From Porites lobata (Eukaryota > Cnidaria > Anthozoa > Scleractinia > Poritidae): a stretch of 64,000 nucleotides of DNA. Positions within the stretch are counted from its first letter, which is position 1; each line of letters starts with the position of its first letter. Both the position numbers and the translations under genes were made by a program. Where the stretch lies: positions 952,501 to 1,016,500 of the forward strand of contig CALNXK010000035.1 of NCBI GenBank assembly GCA_942486035.1. Direction: 5' to 3'. Below, piece by piece: positions 23,730 to 34,946 of the stretch. The notes beneath the pieces were generated by a model. That model was not told where the DNA came from and searched no databases. It saw nothing but the letters and a program-made list of their open reading frames with translations.

Positions 23730-23791
23730 GCTTTGAAGATGAACAAACATCATCAGTTAGATTTATGGAGGATGGGCATTCTCTGTTCTGA
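23730..23791 (+). CDS. Candidate terminal exon of ROCO cassette 1
   Basis: Acceptor TTATGTTTTAACAG|GC matches the phase-1 end of the exon at 19220. Read in that frame it gives a 20-residue acidic tail (GFEDEQ...EDGHSLF) and a TGA at 23789-23791. If used, cassette 1 would make a protein without a Death domain. Support is the polypyrimidine acceptor and phase only. Confidence 0.35.
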
Positions 23792-23796
23792 ATGGA

Positions 23797-24232
23797 TCAC
23801 TATGGTGGCCGAGGACTGCCACTCAGTTTTCAGGGCATTAATTCCTTTTTAAGCGACTAAACTTGCAAAACATAATGAACATCTAATGAAAATCAAATAT
23901 CAACGCAATTTAATGTAAAACAAAAAGCTCGATTCAAATTACATGAGATTAGAATTCAGTGTATTTTAAAGAAGAATGCATACAGAATCTAACTTTACAT
24001 TAAAGTCAATTAAAACCGAACAAATCATGACACGAGGAGGTGAGTTAAAATGGAGTAAAATTGAAAATCAAATACCATTGCAAATCAAAGTAAAACACGA
24101 TCCAAATTAGCTCAAATTTAAAATTGAATACAGTGTAAAAAGAGAATGCACTACGGAATCTAAGTTGGAGTTAAAGTGGATTGCAATTGAATTCAACTTG
24201 AAAAGAGAATGCGAAACAAAGCTACTGTCACT
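23797..24232. repeat. Segment inverted relative to 39768-40195
   Basis: This ~430-bp AT-rich segment, with GGACTGCCACTCAGTTTTCA near its left end and CGAAACAAAGC at its right, reappears reverse-complemented at 39768-40195. There it is followed by the same downstream sequence. It contains several diverged TTGGATTACAATTGAATTC-like words. Confidence 0.85.
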
Positions 24233-25450
24233 ACTGTCATCAAATATAAATTAAAAATAAGAAATCGATTGTGGAACGCAGGAGCTGTTACTCAAGAGTC
24301 GCTTCAAAATAGTAGCTTAGGAAAAATCTCTGTATCTATTAGAGTTAAAGAAAAATAAAAGTATTGTTCGTTTTTTCGGGGTATGTGCATCTGTTTTGTC
24401 TGCAAGTCAGCTTATGAAATTCTCAAGTTAATACATAATCACATGCAATTGTTACTGTCTCAGAGTCAATCCATTCTTCATTTCCTGTGGAATATATTTT
24501 TTATATATTTTTCCGCGAAAACTTTCCAAAACCTGTAAAAACAACCCATAGATTTCATGTTTTTGTGGCATATCCAGGTATAAACGCGTCTCCGCGATCA
24601 GTTTAACTTGAGACATCGTGCTAATAAATAAACCTCACGTAGTTAAAAAAAATTTTCGATTTTCTTAAAGCAGCTGAACATTGCTACGATGCATTTCTTC
24701 CTAGATACAAAGTAAAACCATGAGTTTGGAAATCAAACCATAGAAATGCATTGCTTTGCCAGTCAAAATCAGACCTATACAGGAACAGTGATTTTTGGCG
24801 TTGAGTCTTTAAAGTCTTTAAAAGGTCAAGAAAACCAACTGCTGAGAAATCGCGCTTATAGAAAACGTCCGATTTTTGTCGTGGAGAACATTTTTTGTAG
24901 GAAAGTACGGTATTCAAAGCACCAACGAAATGCCTTTTAAAAGGACCGTAACTTTACGCGAGTTTTTTATTTCCCGCCATCAGATTTGATGCGCCAACGC
25001 TATTGTCGTTAGAGCGGATGCACGCATGCGCATGCAAAATGCGCTCCTGTTAGCCTGGTATTCATGTTTTATGAGTCGACTTGGCTCTCTACTAAACTGT
25101 ATTCTGACGTTTTCTGTAGACCTTTCCCGCATTCCGAGTGACAAGAAATGGTGTTGTCAATAATTAGATTGCTGAGCACCATTTACTGACGAAACACCAA
25201 CAAATCGACTGGCACTCTGCGACGTTCTAAGTATTCTTTAGACACATACCAACGACTCACTTTAGGAAGCTGGTTTACTAACTTAGAATCGTAGTCAACT
25301 GTAACCGTCATCGTACAAACGACTTATTGGCGGACTCAAGCAAACCTAACAACGACAGAATGACTCGACAACCGACAACTATTAAACGACTGCCTTAAGC
25401 TGTGCCAAAGGACTGATCGAAACGCACCAATGACATTTCGTGTCTTCATA
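24233..25450. repeat. Dispersed duplication, copy 1 (empty site)
   Basis: Direct copy of 40197-41328 plus 42285-42382. Both begin ACTACTGTCATCAAATATAA and end TTCATAGCCAATAGC. Here the GACTCGAC at 25362-25369 is present once and uninterrupted. That makes it the pre-insertion site of the hAT-like element in copy 2. The segment is non-coding and AT-rich, probably a non-autonomous transposon. Confidence 0.85.
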
Positions 25451-25621
25451 GCCAATAGCCAATAGCAATCTTTCCAGTGCGCCGCCCTTTCATACCACCT
25501 TACGCTTGAGTAGATGTCTGACGTCTTAGTAGTTACTGTTAATCAAACAATAATTGTTATATTTTTAGAAACTGATGAACACAAAATTAAATTATCTGTT
25601 GTTTTTTTTATAACTTATTAG

Positions 25622-25687
25622 TCGTTGGAGAGTCTTCACGAAAGAGAAAGAACCTTGAAAAGCACAAAGTGCGGCGGAGAGATAAAG
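25622..25687 (+). CDS. Candidate basic linker exon of ROCO cassette 1
   Basis: 66 nt between acceptor AACTTATTAG|TCG and donor GATAAAG|GTACGC, phase 1 to phase 1 in the ROCO frame. It codes a very basic peptide with SRKRKN and KVRRRDK, NLS-like. It could follow the exon at 19128 and join in frame to the P-loop exon at 29726 or the Death exon at 42726. Short basic frames arise by chance, so this is tentative. Confidence 0.4.
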
Positions 25688-27141
25688 GTACGCTGAAGTG
25701 TTAACGTTCACTTAAATCCATGCAATCCTAACATACAACAGAAATTAATGCCACCTTACAATTGAGCAGACGTCTCCTTCTTCGTAGTTACTGCTTATCA
25801 AATAATTATTGTTTTTTGTAAGAAGCTGATGAATAAAATTTGAACTATTCAAGACATTAATATTCACAAGAGTATTTTCAGGCTAACATCAGCGAAAAAT
25901 AAGAATATTCTGCTTGCGCCGGGAAAAAACATTCGTGATTCTTTTAAAAAAGATTGTAACTCAGTAACATGGTTAAAAGAGACCCTTGCTGGAGAGCAAA
26001 AAAAGCAGTGAGACAAGAAACAAATCATTTAGATTTTAGTTTTCGTTTCAAAGATGGTTTTTGTATCATGCAAAAATGTATGGGCTAATATCTTTTTCCA
26101 AAAACATTACGTCATTATTCAATATTCGAAAAACACTTACGATAAAGGTGATTGTAAAGTGTTTAAGTTGATTTCTTCTAGTGATTTCTGTGGCTTAAAT
26201 GTTAGCAAGGGGCGGACCATTAGAAAAGTAATTGGGAGTTGGGGTTTTTTATTGCACGAATTTTATTTTGGCCAAGTAAGGTCAAGTAACTGTATATAGT
26301 TTTCTTTTTTTGGTGAAATCCTTGGCACGAATTCTGTTTGGACATATACATGCCATTTCATTTTTAATTCAAAAAATGTTCAAAATCACAGATAACATAC
26401 CGTAAAAGTTTTTTTTTTACATGCAGATACCTGTGATGGCAAGACACAACAATTGCAGCAATTTTTTTCCCGATAAGTGGAGGCTTCCTGTGAGACCCCT
26501 TTCAAAATAGATCCTCGGAAATGAAATTTCTAACATCCTGGGTGGGGCTTTGATTAAATTATCATCATTAAATCATCAAATAGATCTGCGTCCGTTCGCC
26601 ATTTGCACATCTCCCATAATATAACCTGACATCAGGCTCTATTTTTGCTTCGAAAATTTTGGCCTGCTGGCGGGAAACGCGAAGCGGGACCACGTAAGAG
26701 ACTCAGAATGTATAGAACCTGCTAAATTTGGGCCTGATCTCAGGTTACCCATAATAAACCCTGTTTGCCCCCTAAAATTTGGCATAACTTTTTTTAAATT
26801 CTCTTAGGTAGAAATTGAAGACAATACTTATGCAAAATTTTTGGAGATGTACAAATGGCGAACAATAATTTTGTTTGGGATACGGCGTTTTCTAATGGAA
26901 AATCGATTTGAAAACCACAAACAGGTAATTGTTGTTCTTTCCTTGTTTATAAACTCCCAGAAGCAGGAAACAAGGCTGCGGTACTGAGGCCCTGTGGGTG
27001 GCGATAGACTCAACAACAACAACAACACCAAATGCGTTATTTGCATGACCATAAAGGAATTACAGTATTGCAAAAGCTATTAGTCTAAATTTAAGTACTA
27101 ATTCAACTAATTAGTACGTGCAAAACATTACAAAACGTTAC
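25688..27141. other. Intron or intergenic, nothing recognised
   Basis: AT-rich, with a duplicated phrase TAGTTACTG(T/C)T(T/A)ATCAAA (25530 and 25785) and no supported exon. I looked here for a Death-domain exon belonging to cassette 1 and saw none. Confidence 0.45.
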
Positions 27142-29158
27142 AGTTCTCATTCATTCATTCATTGATATTAATTTGGTTCTTAATTCAAAGCATTGCGAGA
27201 TAAATGAAACTAATTGACAGTTAATTAAATAATCAGAAGAATTCATAAGAAGAGATATTAAAGTATCGTGTGAAAGTGATTTGAAGTCAGGTATTTTAGT
27301 TTCTAGTTTGGCGAAAAATATGTCTCTGATCTGAGAATAAGCCTTACAATCTAGTAAGAAATGATTTTCATCTTCGATTTTGTTACTTGTACAAAACTGA
27401 CATATCCTTTCATTGCGAGGAATGTTTTCGTATCTACCTGTTTCAATTCTAAGTTGATGACTACTTATTCTAAATCTAACTAATGCTTTTCTCGAAGGGT
27501 CTTTTCTTGTTAAAACTAGGTACGGCGAGGGGCTATAGTCGTCTTTGATTGTACAATAAAAACTGAGTTTTTGTGATTGTTGAAGGGTCTGATTCCAGTA
27601 AAAGACGTATTTATTTTTCATTATGCCGATATACCTATTAACTATTGAGTCACTCAATGAATTACAGGAAAAGTCATAGTTTAGATCATAGTAGTCAACC
27701 ATTTTCATGAGATTAGAGTAAAAGCTAGTTTTTCCGTTATGATGAAGCTAAATTGAAATTTGTAAGGCCTGTTTAACTATAGAATCTTCATCTTTACCTC
27801 TCAGATAGTCTAAGTAATTTAGAATCTTTTTATTTATATCAATGATCATGGGAAACTTACTGAGTTCAGCACTACAAGCAATGTTGGATGCCTTGTTATG
27901 TACTTGTAAATAACGTTTACAGAATTGCAAATGGGTTTTTCAATTGCAGAGCATCCCAAACTTCACTGTTGTAGGTTAGAATTGGTGAAATCATAGAGTC
28001 AAAAATTTTACACGCAAGTGAGGGCTTAAGACTATTCAAATCCGTGTGTCGCCTGAGGCTGAAGAGCGCGTGAAGAGCTTTTTGTCGGAGATGTTCAAGC
28101 GAAAGTGTAAAATTTCCGGAAGATGTAATTCGAGTTCCTAAGTAAGTATAGTTTTGGACAACGTCGATTACTTCACTGCCTATGCGGAAGTTATGTTCAC
28201 ATTTTCGAGTGCATCTTTGAAAAATCATTATTTTGGTTTTCTTAGGATTTATTCTAAGCATCCATGAGTTGCGATATGAAGATAGTACGTTAAGGCAGTT
28301 TTGTAGACCAAGTTTGGATCGCGATAATATTATCAAGTCACCTGCGTAAAGGAGAGAGTTGAGTCTTGTGCCATTTGGTAACACGAAGGGGTCTGATAAA
28401 ACATTGTCAAATGAGAACGCTAGATCGTTAAGGTATAAGTTAAAGACCAGAGGGCTTAAAATGCAGCCTTGCCGCACTCCTCTTACGTATTGAAAAGATC
28501 GCGTTTTGTTATTTCCAATCCCGACAGAGCAGGTAGACTTCGAGTATAGACTCTTAATTAGACTATAAAACTTTCCTTGGACATTGATCTTAGATAACTT
28601 ATAGAGTAGCCCATCATGCCAAACCGAATCAAAGGCTTTCTTAAAGTCAACAAAATACGCATATATTTTCTCCTTGTGACAATGGACATATTTGTCTATT
28701 AATGTTCGCAGTGTGAGGACATGATCTGCTGTTCTATTATTTGCTAGAAAACCAATTTGAGACTTGTGAAGTATATATTATTTAAGTCAACGTGCCTTAC
28801 AAGTCTCTGATTGAGAATTGAACAAAATAGTTTTCCAATACAACTGGAAATACAAATTCCACGGTAGTTTGATGGATCGCTTTTAGTACCACATTTAAAA
28901 ATTGGTGTAATGAGGCCATCACACCACAATTGGGGCATATTTCCTAAGTCGAGGACCGTGTTAAATAGTTTTAGATAAACAGGCATTAATTCGTTTAGGC
29001 TAGATTTGATCATTTCGTTTTTGATTTTGTCTGAAAAAGAAGATTTGTTGTTTTTGAGTTTTCCAGCTGCAGTGCGAATTTCACTTTCAGTGATGAGGAA
29101 ATCCAAGGAGTGAGATCGTGTCGTAATATCCTTTGATTTCTGCAACTCATCTATAATT
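27142..29158 (-). mobile_element. Dead LINE with RT and C-terminal zinc-knuckle region
   Basis: Reading down the - strand: 28744-29145 is the RT fingers (LWCDGLITPIFKCGTKSDPS, NYRGICISS). 27917-28477 is the palm, starting RQGCILSPLVFNLYLNDL, in which the catalytic YADD is changed to YAGD. 27151-27708 is the C-terminal region with a C-x2-C-x8-H-x4-C knuckle (NERICQFCT...NHFLLDCKAY). It ends in a TGAATGAATGAATGA tail near 27142. The frames are interrupted and a catalytic aspartate is lost, so it is inactive. Confidence 0.85.
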
Positions 29159-29725
29159 GTTAGTAGACACCACGCTGTACTAGGGAGCGAACTGTTTCAC
29201 AGTAGCGTCGTCCAAAAATTGTCCGTTTTAAAATGTTGTTTTGAAGAAAATCCGCTCTGTACAGAGGAGGCCATGAAAGAAGAAATCTTGTTCACCTTAC
29301 ACGTTTTTCACCCTGAAATTGGGGCGGATTGTAAAGACTTGTAGGTCGATGCAGGAATTCTTTTCAAGGCTAATCTGCGAAATTTTTCCTTTCCACGAGT
29401 GCTTTTTACTTCGCCCAATCCACCCCCTCCCCACCATAACGTTTACGTTTCTAATCGTCCGTCCCTAAGACCTGCTTCAACTCTTTTGAGGGATTTCGCT
29501 TACGGATACTTTAATATGGGAAAATCTTGGATATTGGATCTAAACGAATGTCAAGAAAAACATCTGCTAAAACAGCGTATGTCCCTACAATAATCTTCCT
29601 TTTTTTGTGTTTTCCCCTAACCTTTTTATGCAATAGTCACAACAACAAACAATAAAAAGATGGTAAGAAAAGTGGACATCCGTATCCCTTGGACTTGAAA
29701 CTGCATCAAATGTTTTCGTATTTAG
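29159..29725. other. Region before ROCO cassette 2; no 5' exon found
   Basis: I searched for an exon equivalent to the repeat exon at 2702 and saw none. A phase-1 donor with an upstream ATG is not apparent. An ATG directly followed by GTAAGAAAAG sits at 29660 but gives the wrong phase. Confidence 0.45.
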
Positions 29726-30213
29726 TTCCGAGAGAGATCAAAGCACAAGGACCAGAAGCGAAGCTTGCTTATGGAAATGCCTTGAAGACTGGAAAGGTGA
29801 AGGTCTACCGTGCTCGAATCATGCTGATCGGTCAAGATCGAGCGGGCAAGACAAGCTTAAAAAAGTCATTCTTAGGTCTACCATTTAACCCTGAGGAAGA
29901 CAGCACTGATGGAATTGAAGTTGACCCATCAAAATTCGAAGTCGACATCGATCAAGTAAAGAACTGGAAAGTCACCGATAAAAAGCTAAGTGTGTCTCAA
30001 TTTGCCCTTGATCTTGCAAAAATGGTGGCTAAAGAAATACAGGAACGAGATAAAGACGAAGAAGTTTCACAAGAAGATGATGAAGAGGACGGTGACGACG
30101 ACTACGAGAAAGCAAGAGGAAAACAAAGAGAACAAAAATCAAAGCTGGATGACTACAAATCAAAGCAGGATGATCCTGATGAAGATACAAACAAACAGAC
30201 AAAAATGGGTCAG
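29726..30213 (+). CDS. ROCO cassette 2: P-loop (G1) exon with acidic insert
   Basis: Acceptor TTCGTATTTAG|TTCCG, donor GGTCAG|GTTGGT. Phase 1 in, phase 0 out, 163 codons. The first two thirds parallel cassette 1: REIKAQGPEAKLAYGNALKT, then VYRARIMLI and the Walker A box GQDRAGKT (nt 29830-29853), LGLPF and the STDGIEVDPSKFEVDIDQVK stretch. The C-terminal third is a low-complexity charged linker of about 60 residues rich in D, E and K (EEDGDDDYE) that cassette 1 mostly lacks. It separates G1 from G3 far more than in ordinary GTPases. Confidence 0.9.
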
Positions 30214-30337
30214 GTTGGTGACAGAAAAACAACCCTAAATTAAAATACAAAAAAATGAAACCAGGAATACAAAAAAAAACAAAGAACAAAAAGAAAATCC
30301 TCATACCTTAACAGACTACATGATAAAAAATTCACTG

Positions 30338-30475
30338 GTCTACGTAGCTGGCGAGTGTTCTAGTTTTTTGGCGAGAAGGTTGGGATTGCCCTCGAGGTTT
30401 CTCCCACGAGCTTCTACGAGGCAGCAAGAAAGTACTCCGGGCATAACAATCCTGCCAGCTACACAGGCTGGAAAA
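30338..30475. repeat. Inverted repeat around GTAGCTGGC
   Basis: CTACGTAGCTGGCGAG and CCTGCCAGCTACACAG face each other across about 110 bp; probably a decayed MITE. Confidence 0.45.
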
Positions 30476-30676
30476 TTTACTAGCTTGCGTGGTTATTTTC
30501 ATCCACTTGCAAATAACCTGCTGTGGACTAGAATAGCAATCATCAGACACAATTATTGGATTCAATTAGTGGTTCAATTTTATTCTTGGTTTTAATTTTA
30601 TTTCCCTTTGTTTTAAAATCATTGTCATACATTACCATACCCAAAGACAAAGGGATAATATTTAAAACAAGGATAA

Positions 30677-30869
30677 AATAGGCCACTTCCGAGTTCCAAA
30701 AACCCTCACTTTGAAAATGAGGCTAAGTGCACAACCTGTCAAAACTCATTTCCTCAGTGAGGAAATGAGTTTTATTTGCATGAGAATGAAAAATCATTTC
30801 CATATCAAAGGCTGAGCACTTAACCTCGTTATGATACAGAGGCCTGGGGAAACTTGGAAATGACCTATT
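30677..30869. mobile_element. MITE with AATAGGYCA ends
   Basis: Left AATAGGCCACTTCCGAGTTC, right AACTTGGAAATGACCTATT, with inner inverted boxes (AAAATGAGGCTAAGTGC versus GCACTTAACCTCGTT) and a central palindrome CATTTCCTCAGTGAGGAAATG. Confidence 0.78.
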
Positions 30870-30984
30870 GAACCACAACATATACATGTATGTGAAAAAA
30901 GCAATTTGTCAGTAATCTGTTTAGTTTATCGTGTTTCTATGTTGTCAACCTGACTAATGTATTTATTTTTATCAAAACTTGTAG

Positions 30985-31053
30985 TCCGGTCTTAACTCTC
31001 CTGGAGAACCTCGATTGTCAAAGCCACCAGTGGTTAACTCTCAAATGAATCAG
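30985..31053 (+). CDS. ROCO cassette 2: small linker exon within Roc
   Basis: 69 nt, phase 0 to phase 0, acceptor AACTTGTAG|TCC and donor AATCAG|GTAAAT. It adds 23 residues (SGLNSPGEPRLSKPP...) rich in proline and serine between the G1 exon and the G3 exon. No counterpart was found in cassette 1. It may be skipped without frame change. Confidence 0.6.
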
Positions 31054-32141
31054 GTAAATATAACAGCGTTTCTCTGGTTGAAGCCTTAAATACTCTAAAC
31101 CTTAATTCATTATGACCTTCTGTCAAACGAATTCAAGAAAGTAAAGTTTTTACACACACCAGCCCAGGTTTCAATTTTAAATTTGGCTAGGCTTTATGAG
31201 AAGATAACGGAAAAATGATTACTATAGTATGTCGTTAGCTAACTGGAATGTAAAAGAAAAAGAAAAATTTAACGTTGTTGCAGATCCAGTTTTCTGTTTT
31301 TTGGTGGTATTTTTCGAAAAGCGGTTTTCAGTAGGACCGTCTCTCTCCTCTTCTGACTTTAAGGTTTGATCATTGCAGATTAGGCTTTATTGTACCAAGG
31401 CGTCCTCACTGTCCCATTACACTAAGGCGAAAGGACAGTGGGAGTTGTCAAGATTGTGAGTCGTCTCTTAAAAACCTATTTCCTAAAAACTTTCTTTATC
31501 CTTGGAGTAAAAGAAGGGGAAAAACCAAGTTGTGTGTGACAGAATGTGGCTTTTCTTTAAAGCAAAAACTTAATGAGCGTACGTATAGTGTACGTTAAAG
31601 ATTTTGGTGAATAGTGTTATTTTTTCTGGCTAACTCCAAGCACATGAATTTCATTCGCTTATGGTCTGCTGTACAATAAACGTCGTTTTTTTGCAAGTAC
31701 AAATATGTACCCGGGTGTATTTACAAAGCGAGTACCTTAAAAGCAACTCGCTAACTTCTTAACTACCACTTGACTTTAAATTTTGACATGTTATTATGGA
31801 AAGTTTGGTGACTATAAATAGGAGCTAACCTTTTCCAAATTAATGTCTATTAAGAGTGGATCTTGTGCTTATCTGTTAACACTACAGGTCAGTGCTCCAC
31901 CCCTAGTGGCTATTATTTGCCTATTTAGAGCTTTATATTCCCTGTTTATTTACTGTTTATGAATAGTATAATGAATTACAAAGTGTAACCCTCACTTAGT
32001 TTTAACTCTTCGTCCATCAGTCTTACCTTGCCAAGGGTACCTCGCGCTTTGCTTATTTCCAATTGTCCATCTGGCGCGGTCTCTTGAAGCGTGGCTTGAA
32101 ATTATATACATGCTTAAAAACTGGAAATACTGCTTTTATCA
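31054..32141. other. Intron, nothing recognised
   Basis: No exon or clear element; an inverted AGTGGGA/TCCCATT pair near 31410-31440 is too short to classify. Confidence 0.4.
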
Positions 32142-32312
32142 GGGAAAGATTCACTTGGGAAGACAGTTGAAGTACAGTTGGTACTAGCAGATATTGATGT
32201 TGAAATACCTCGTGTAGAATATCGGCCCTTTGTTCTAAGAGACAAACTAAATGAAAAGATTGCCACTTGCAAAACGCCCCTATGTACATATTTTGTCCTA
32301 ATTGCCCAAAAG
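32142..32312 (+). CDS. Possible exon or exon relic of unknown origin
   Basis: Open frame from an AG (TTTTATCAG|GG) to a good donor CAAAAG|GTACGT, reading ...SLGKTVEVQLVLADIDVEIP and RPFVLRDKL. The composition looks protein-like, but the entry phase (1) does not fit the phase-0 exons on either side. It would need a different acceptor. It could be a captured fragment or chance. Confidence 0.22.
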
Positions 32313-32350
32313 GTACGTGTTAACCAACTTAAACACTTCAAACAATTTAG

Positions 32351-33021
32351 GACACATCCAGGAATGCCAGTAAAGAGACAAAAGCAGAAGCCCCAGTCGT
32401 TGAATTAAACATCGACCCTACTTCGCCCCCAGACGAATTTACGGATTATCTTGATCAACTTTTGAAAGGTCTAAACCTTCAGACTGATGCAACAACAGTT
32501 GAACATCACATGATCCTTGATCTGTGGGACTTTGCTGGTCAACAGCTGTACTATGCGTCTTACCCAGTTTTTTTATCGCCACGAGCAGTTTACATGTTGG
32601 TTTACGATCTCAGCAAAGGATTAAACGACCCAGCTCAACCTTATTTTAAACAGGGAAATCGGAAAATTCCTCTCCCTAACCCAAATAAGGAAACGAATGT
32701 GGAAAATTTGTTGTCTTGGCTGGTTTCAGTCAGCAGCATTTGTTCATCAGAATCAGAAAAGGCAGTGAAAAATCAGCGTCACTGTCGCCCTCCAGTGTTC
32801 ATTGTGGGAACACATGCGGATAAACAGCATCAGGAAGACATCGACAAGATCGAGTTGCAGATTAAAACGGAAATATGTGAAAACAGTGAACATGTAATCC
32901 GCCCCATCTTCTCGGTTGACAATACTCAAGGATCATCTGATAGGGGAGTTAGTGCGCTCCAGAAACGCGTGATTGAAGTTTTGAAACAAGAACCATACAT
33001 GGGAGAGGAAATACCGATTCG
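32351..33021 (+). CDS. ROCO cassette 2: Roc GTPase G3-G5 exon
   Basis: Acceptor CAATTTAG|GACACATCC, donor CGATTCG|GTGAGT; phase 0 in, phase 2 out, 671 nt. It contains G3 DLWDFAGQQLYYASYPVFLS, the strand RAVYMLVYDLSKGLND, SWLVSVSSICSSESE, G4-like VGTHADKQHQ and IFSVDNTQGSS. It is closely similar to 10962-11656, minus the EGEKKEADLP insert, which marks the two as tandem duplicates. Confidence 0.92.
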
Positions 33022-33705
33022 GTGAGTTTGCAGTCCCTAGGGTTGTTGTTATGTTATCATCTCCAAGATAACGCTAATACCTATCATGTACTGGTGCAAC
33101 TGGAACCTGTGAAGTTCTTTTAAGAGTACATTGTGTAAACTAAAACGAAGTTACCGTAAATGTCTGTTATACGAGATAGGTAATAGTTAAGCGAGTAGTC
33201 ATCGTTTTATGTTGTAGGAATGGCAGGTGGGATTTGATGTGTATTTCCTTAAATATTATAATGACTCCCCCGTCGCTTACACCACTACACTTCATTAGAA
33301 GTTTTTTTTACTTCGTCCATTGTAGTCCTTATTATTTGGGACGAGCCTTCCCCTCTGCCTCTTCCACGTAAAGAACAAAGATGATAAATGATGATAAATA
33401 AATCTAAAATTAATGTCTAGTCAATTTCCTCAAACATAGAATCAGTCAGCCTAGAATCAGTCTGTACAAAGTATTAAATGTAATTTTCTTGTAGGAACAC
33501 CAAATGATATCCTTCCTGGAAAATTTTAAAATTCGAGTGTTTCTTAAATAACGCAGTTGATGCTTTCTGAAGTGCGGCGTACATATCTGCAATTAATGCC
33601 TCATAAAAAGAAAATATAGTGTGGTGCCTCGATGTTGTACTTTTGCTTGTCAGTGATTTCTAAAACACAAGGAAGCGTGAAATAAATAATAGTAATATTA
33701 ATAAA

Positions 33706-33741
<36 letters not shown>

Positions 33742-34038
33742 CCTTCTGTGAAGTGTCCATAAAGCACAACATGTAGCCGAGACTCATGTGGAGTACGGTC
33801 AATGTGCAGGTGTTTCATTTGATAGGGCCTATCAAATTCGTCTTAATTCAAGGAGAACGCACTTGTCCAAATTTTTTTTCAAATAAAAAGATGAATGCCT
33901 TACCTTGTTTCGTTGTTGATTTATTAAAAAATGAGTTTAAAAAGTAAACGTAATTTTAATGGCTTATCAAAATAGCTATCCCGCCTTCCATTTACCTTAT
34001 TATGCCTTATAAAGTTTAAAAACCACTTTCCTTTTCAG
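33022..34038. other. Intron with (TAA)n microsatellite
   Basis: Contains an uninterrupted TAA run at 33706-33741; otherwise nothing recognised. Confidence 0.6.
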
Positions 34039-34288
34039 ATGGTTCAACTTCGAGAAGGTTGTCAAAACTTTGGTTGCCAAGAAAGTGTACTATTTAAACA
34101 TGGAAGAACTTCAGACCATTATCCAGAAATATTGCTTCATTGAAAACAAGGATGAGGTTGCCACTATGTTGAATTTCTATCATGACCTCGGCGTGATTGT
34201 CAAACACGGCAACACAGTTATACTTCGGGCTGAATGGCTTATTAAACTGTTCAAGCAACTCATAACTGTTCGCTGTTTTGATGACATG
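34039..34288 (+). CDS. ROCO cassette 2: first COR exon
   Basis: 250 nt, acceptor CTTTTCAG|ATGG, donor GACATG|GTAAGA, phase 2 to 0. It encodes WFNFEKVVKTLV, then MLNFYHDLGVIVKHGNTV and RAEWLIKLFKQLITV, the COR opening. Open reading continues to 34621 if the intron is retained, adding a hydrophobic stretch (GLTCSIILLSAAYLACW). I regard that as intron, since exon length and donor match cassette 1 exactly. Confidence 0.88.
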
Positions 34289-34946
34289 GTAAGAAGAAAA
34301 CATCAGTTGCATTTCCACGCCCTCAAACAACAGTGTGGCTCTGACTTAGAATACGATCTGACTAGTCCTAGTGTGTGTTGGAGTCGCTTATTGTGTTATG
34401 TTAGTGCTGGACTGACTTGTTCAATTATTCTTCTATCAGCGGCCTACCTAGCTTGTTGGTGCCATGGTCCTCAAAACAAAGCTCACTATAAAACTCTGAA
34501 TCTTACAGTTCAACTTGGATTAAGCGGACACCCTCTACTAAGTAGGCAAAGTCTTTTACAACACTGTATTCTCATTTTGTTTTGTTTGTATAGAGCTTAT
34601 TTCACTCATTTGATCCTCTAAAATTTGAGGTACAGTCTTCGTGTAAAGTATTTTGATTAATTGGTTCGCTCACATGTAGATATTAATGCAAACATATATT
34701 GTCGTACTGCGAGTCTCCAGGAGTATTCCAAACGTTTCCACCATTCATTTGAATGGTATTTCACTCCTAACATGACATTGTCTATCTAAACCTGTATGAA
34801 GCGGATACTATAGCATTCCCCGCGAGTGTCACTGTATCTTCACTGTATCTTGTTGCCAGAAAACGTTTTCTTCTCTAGCGTATCCTCCCTTAGTATCATC
34901 ACTGCTTCACGTATGTGTTTTATTTTTCTTTGTCATTGTTTTCCAG

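Noticed and set aside
34289..34621. Continuation of the COR exon frame with a hydrophobic, membrane-like stretch
   Set aside because: It starts after a consensus donor at the position conserved with cassette 1; intron readthrough is the simpler explanation.
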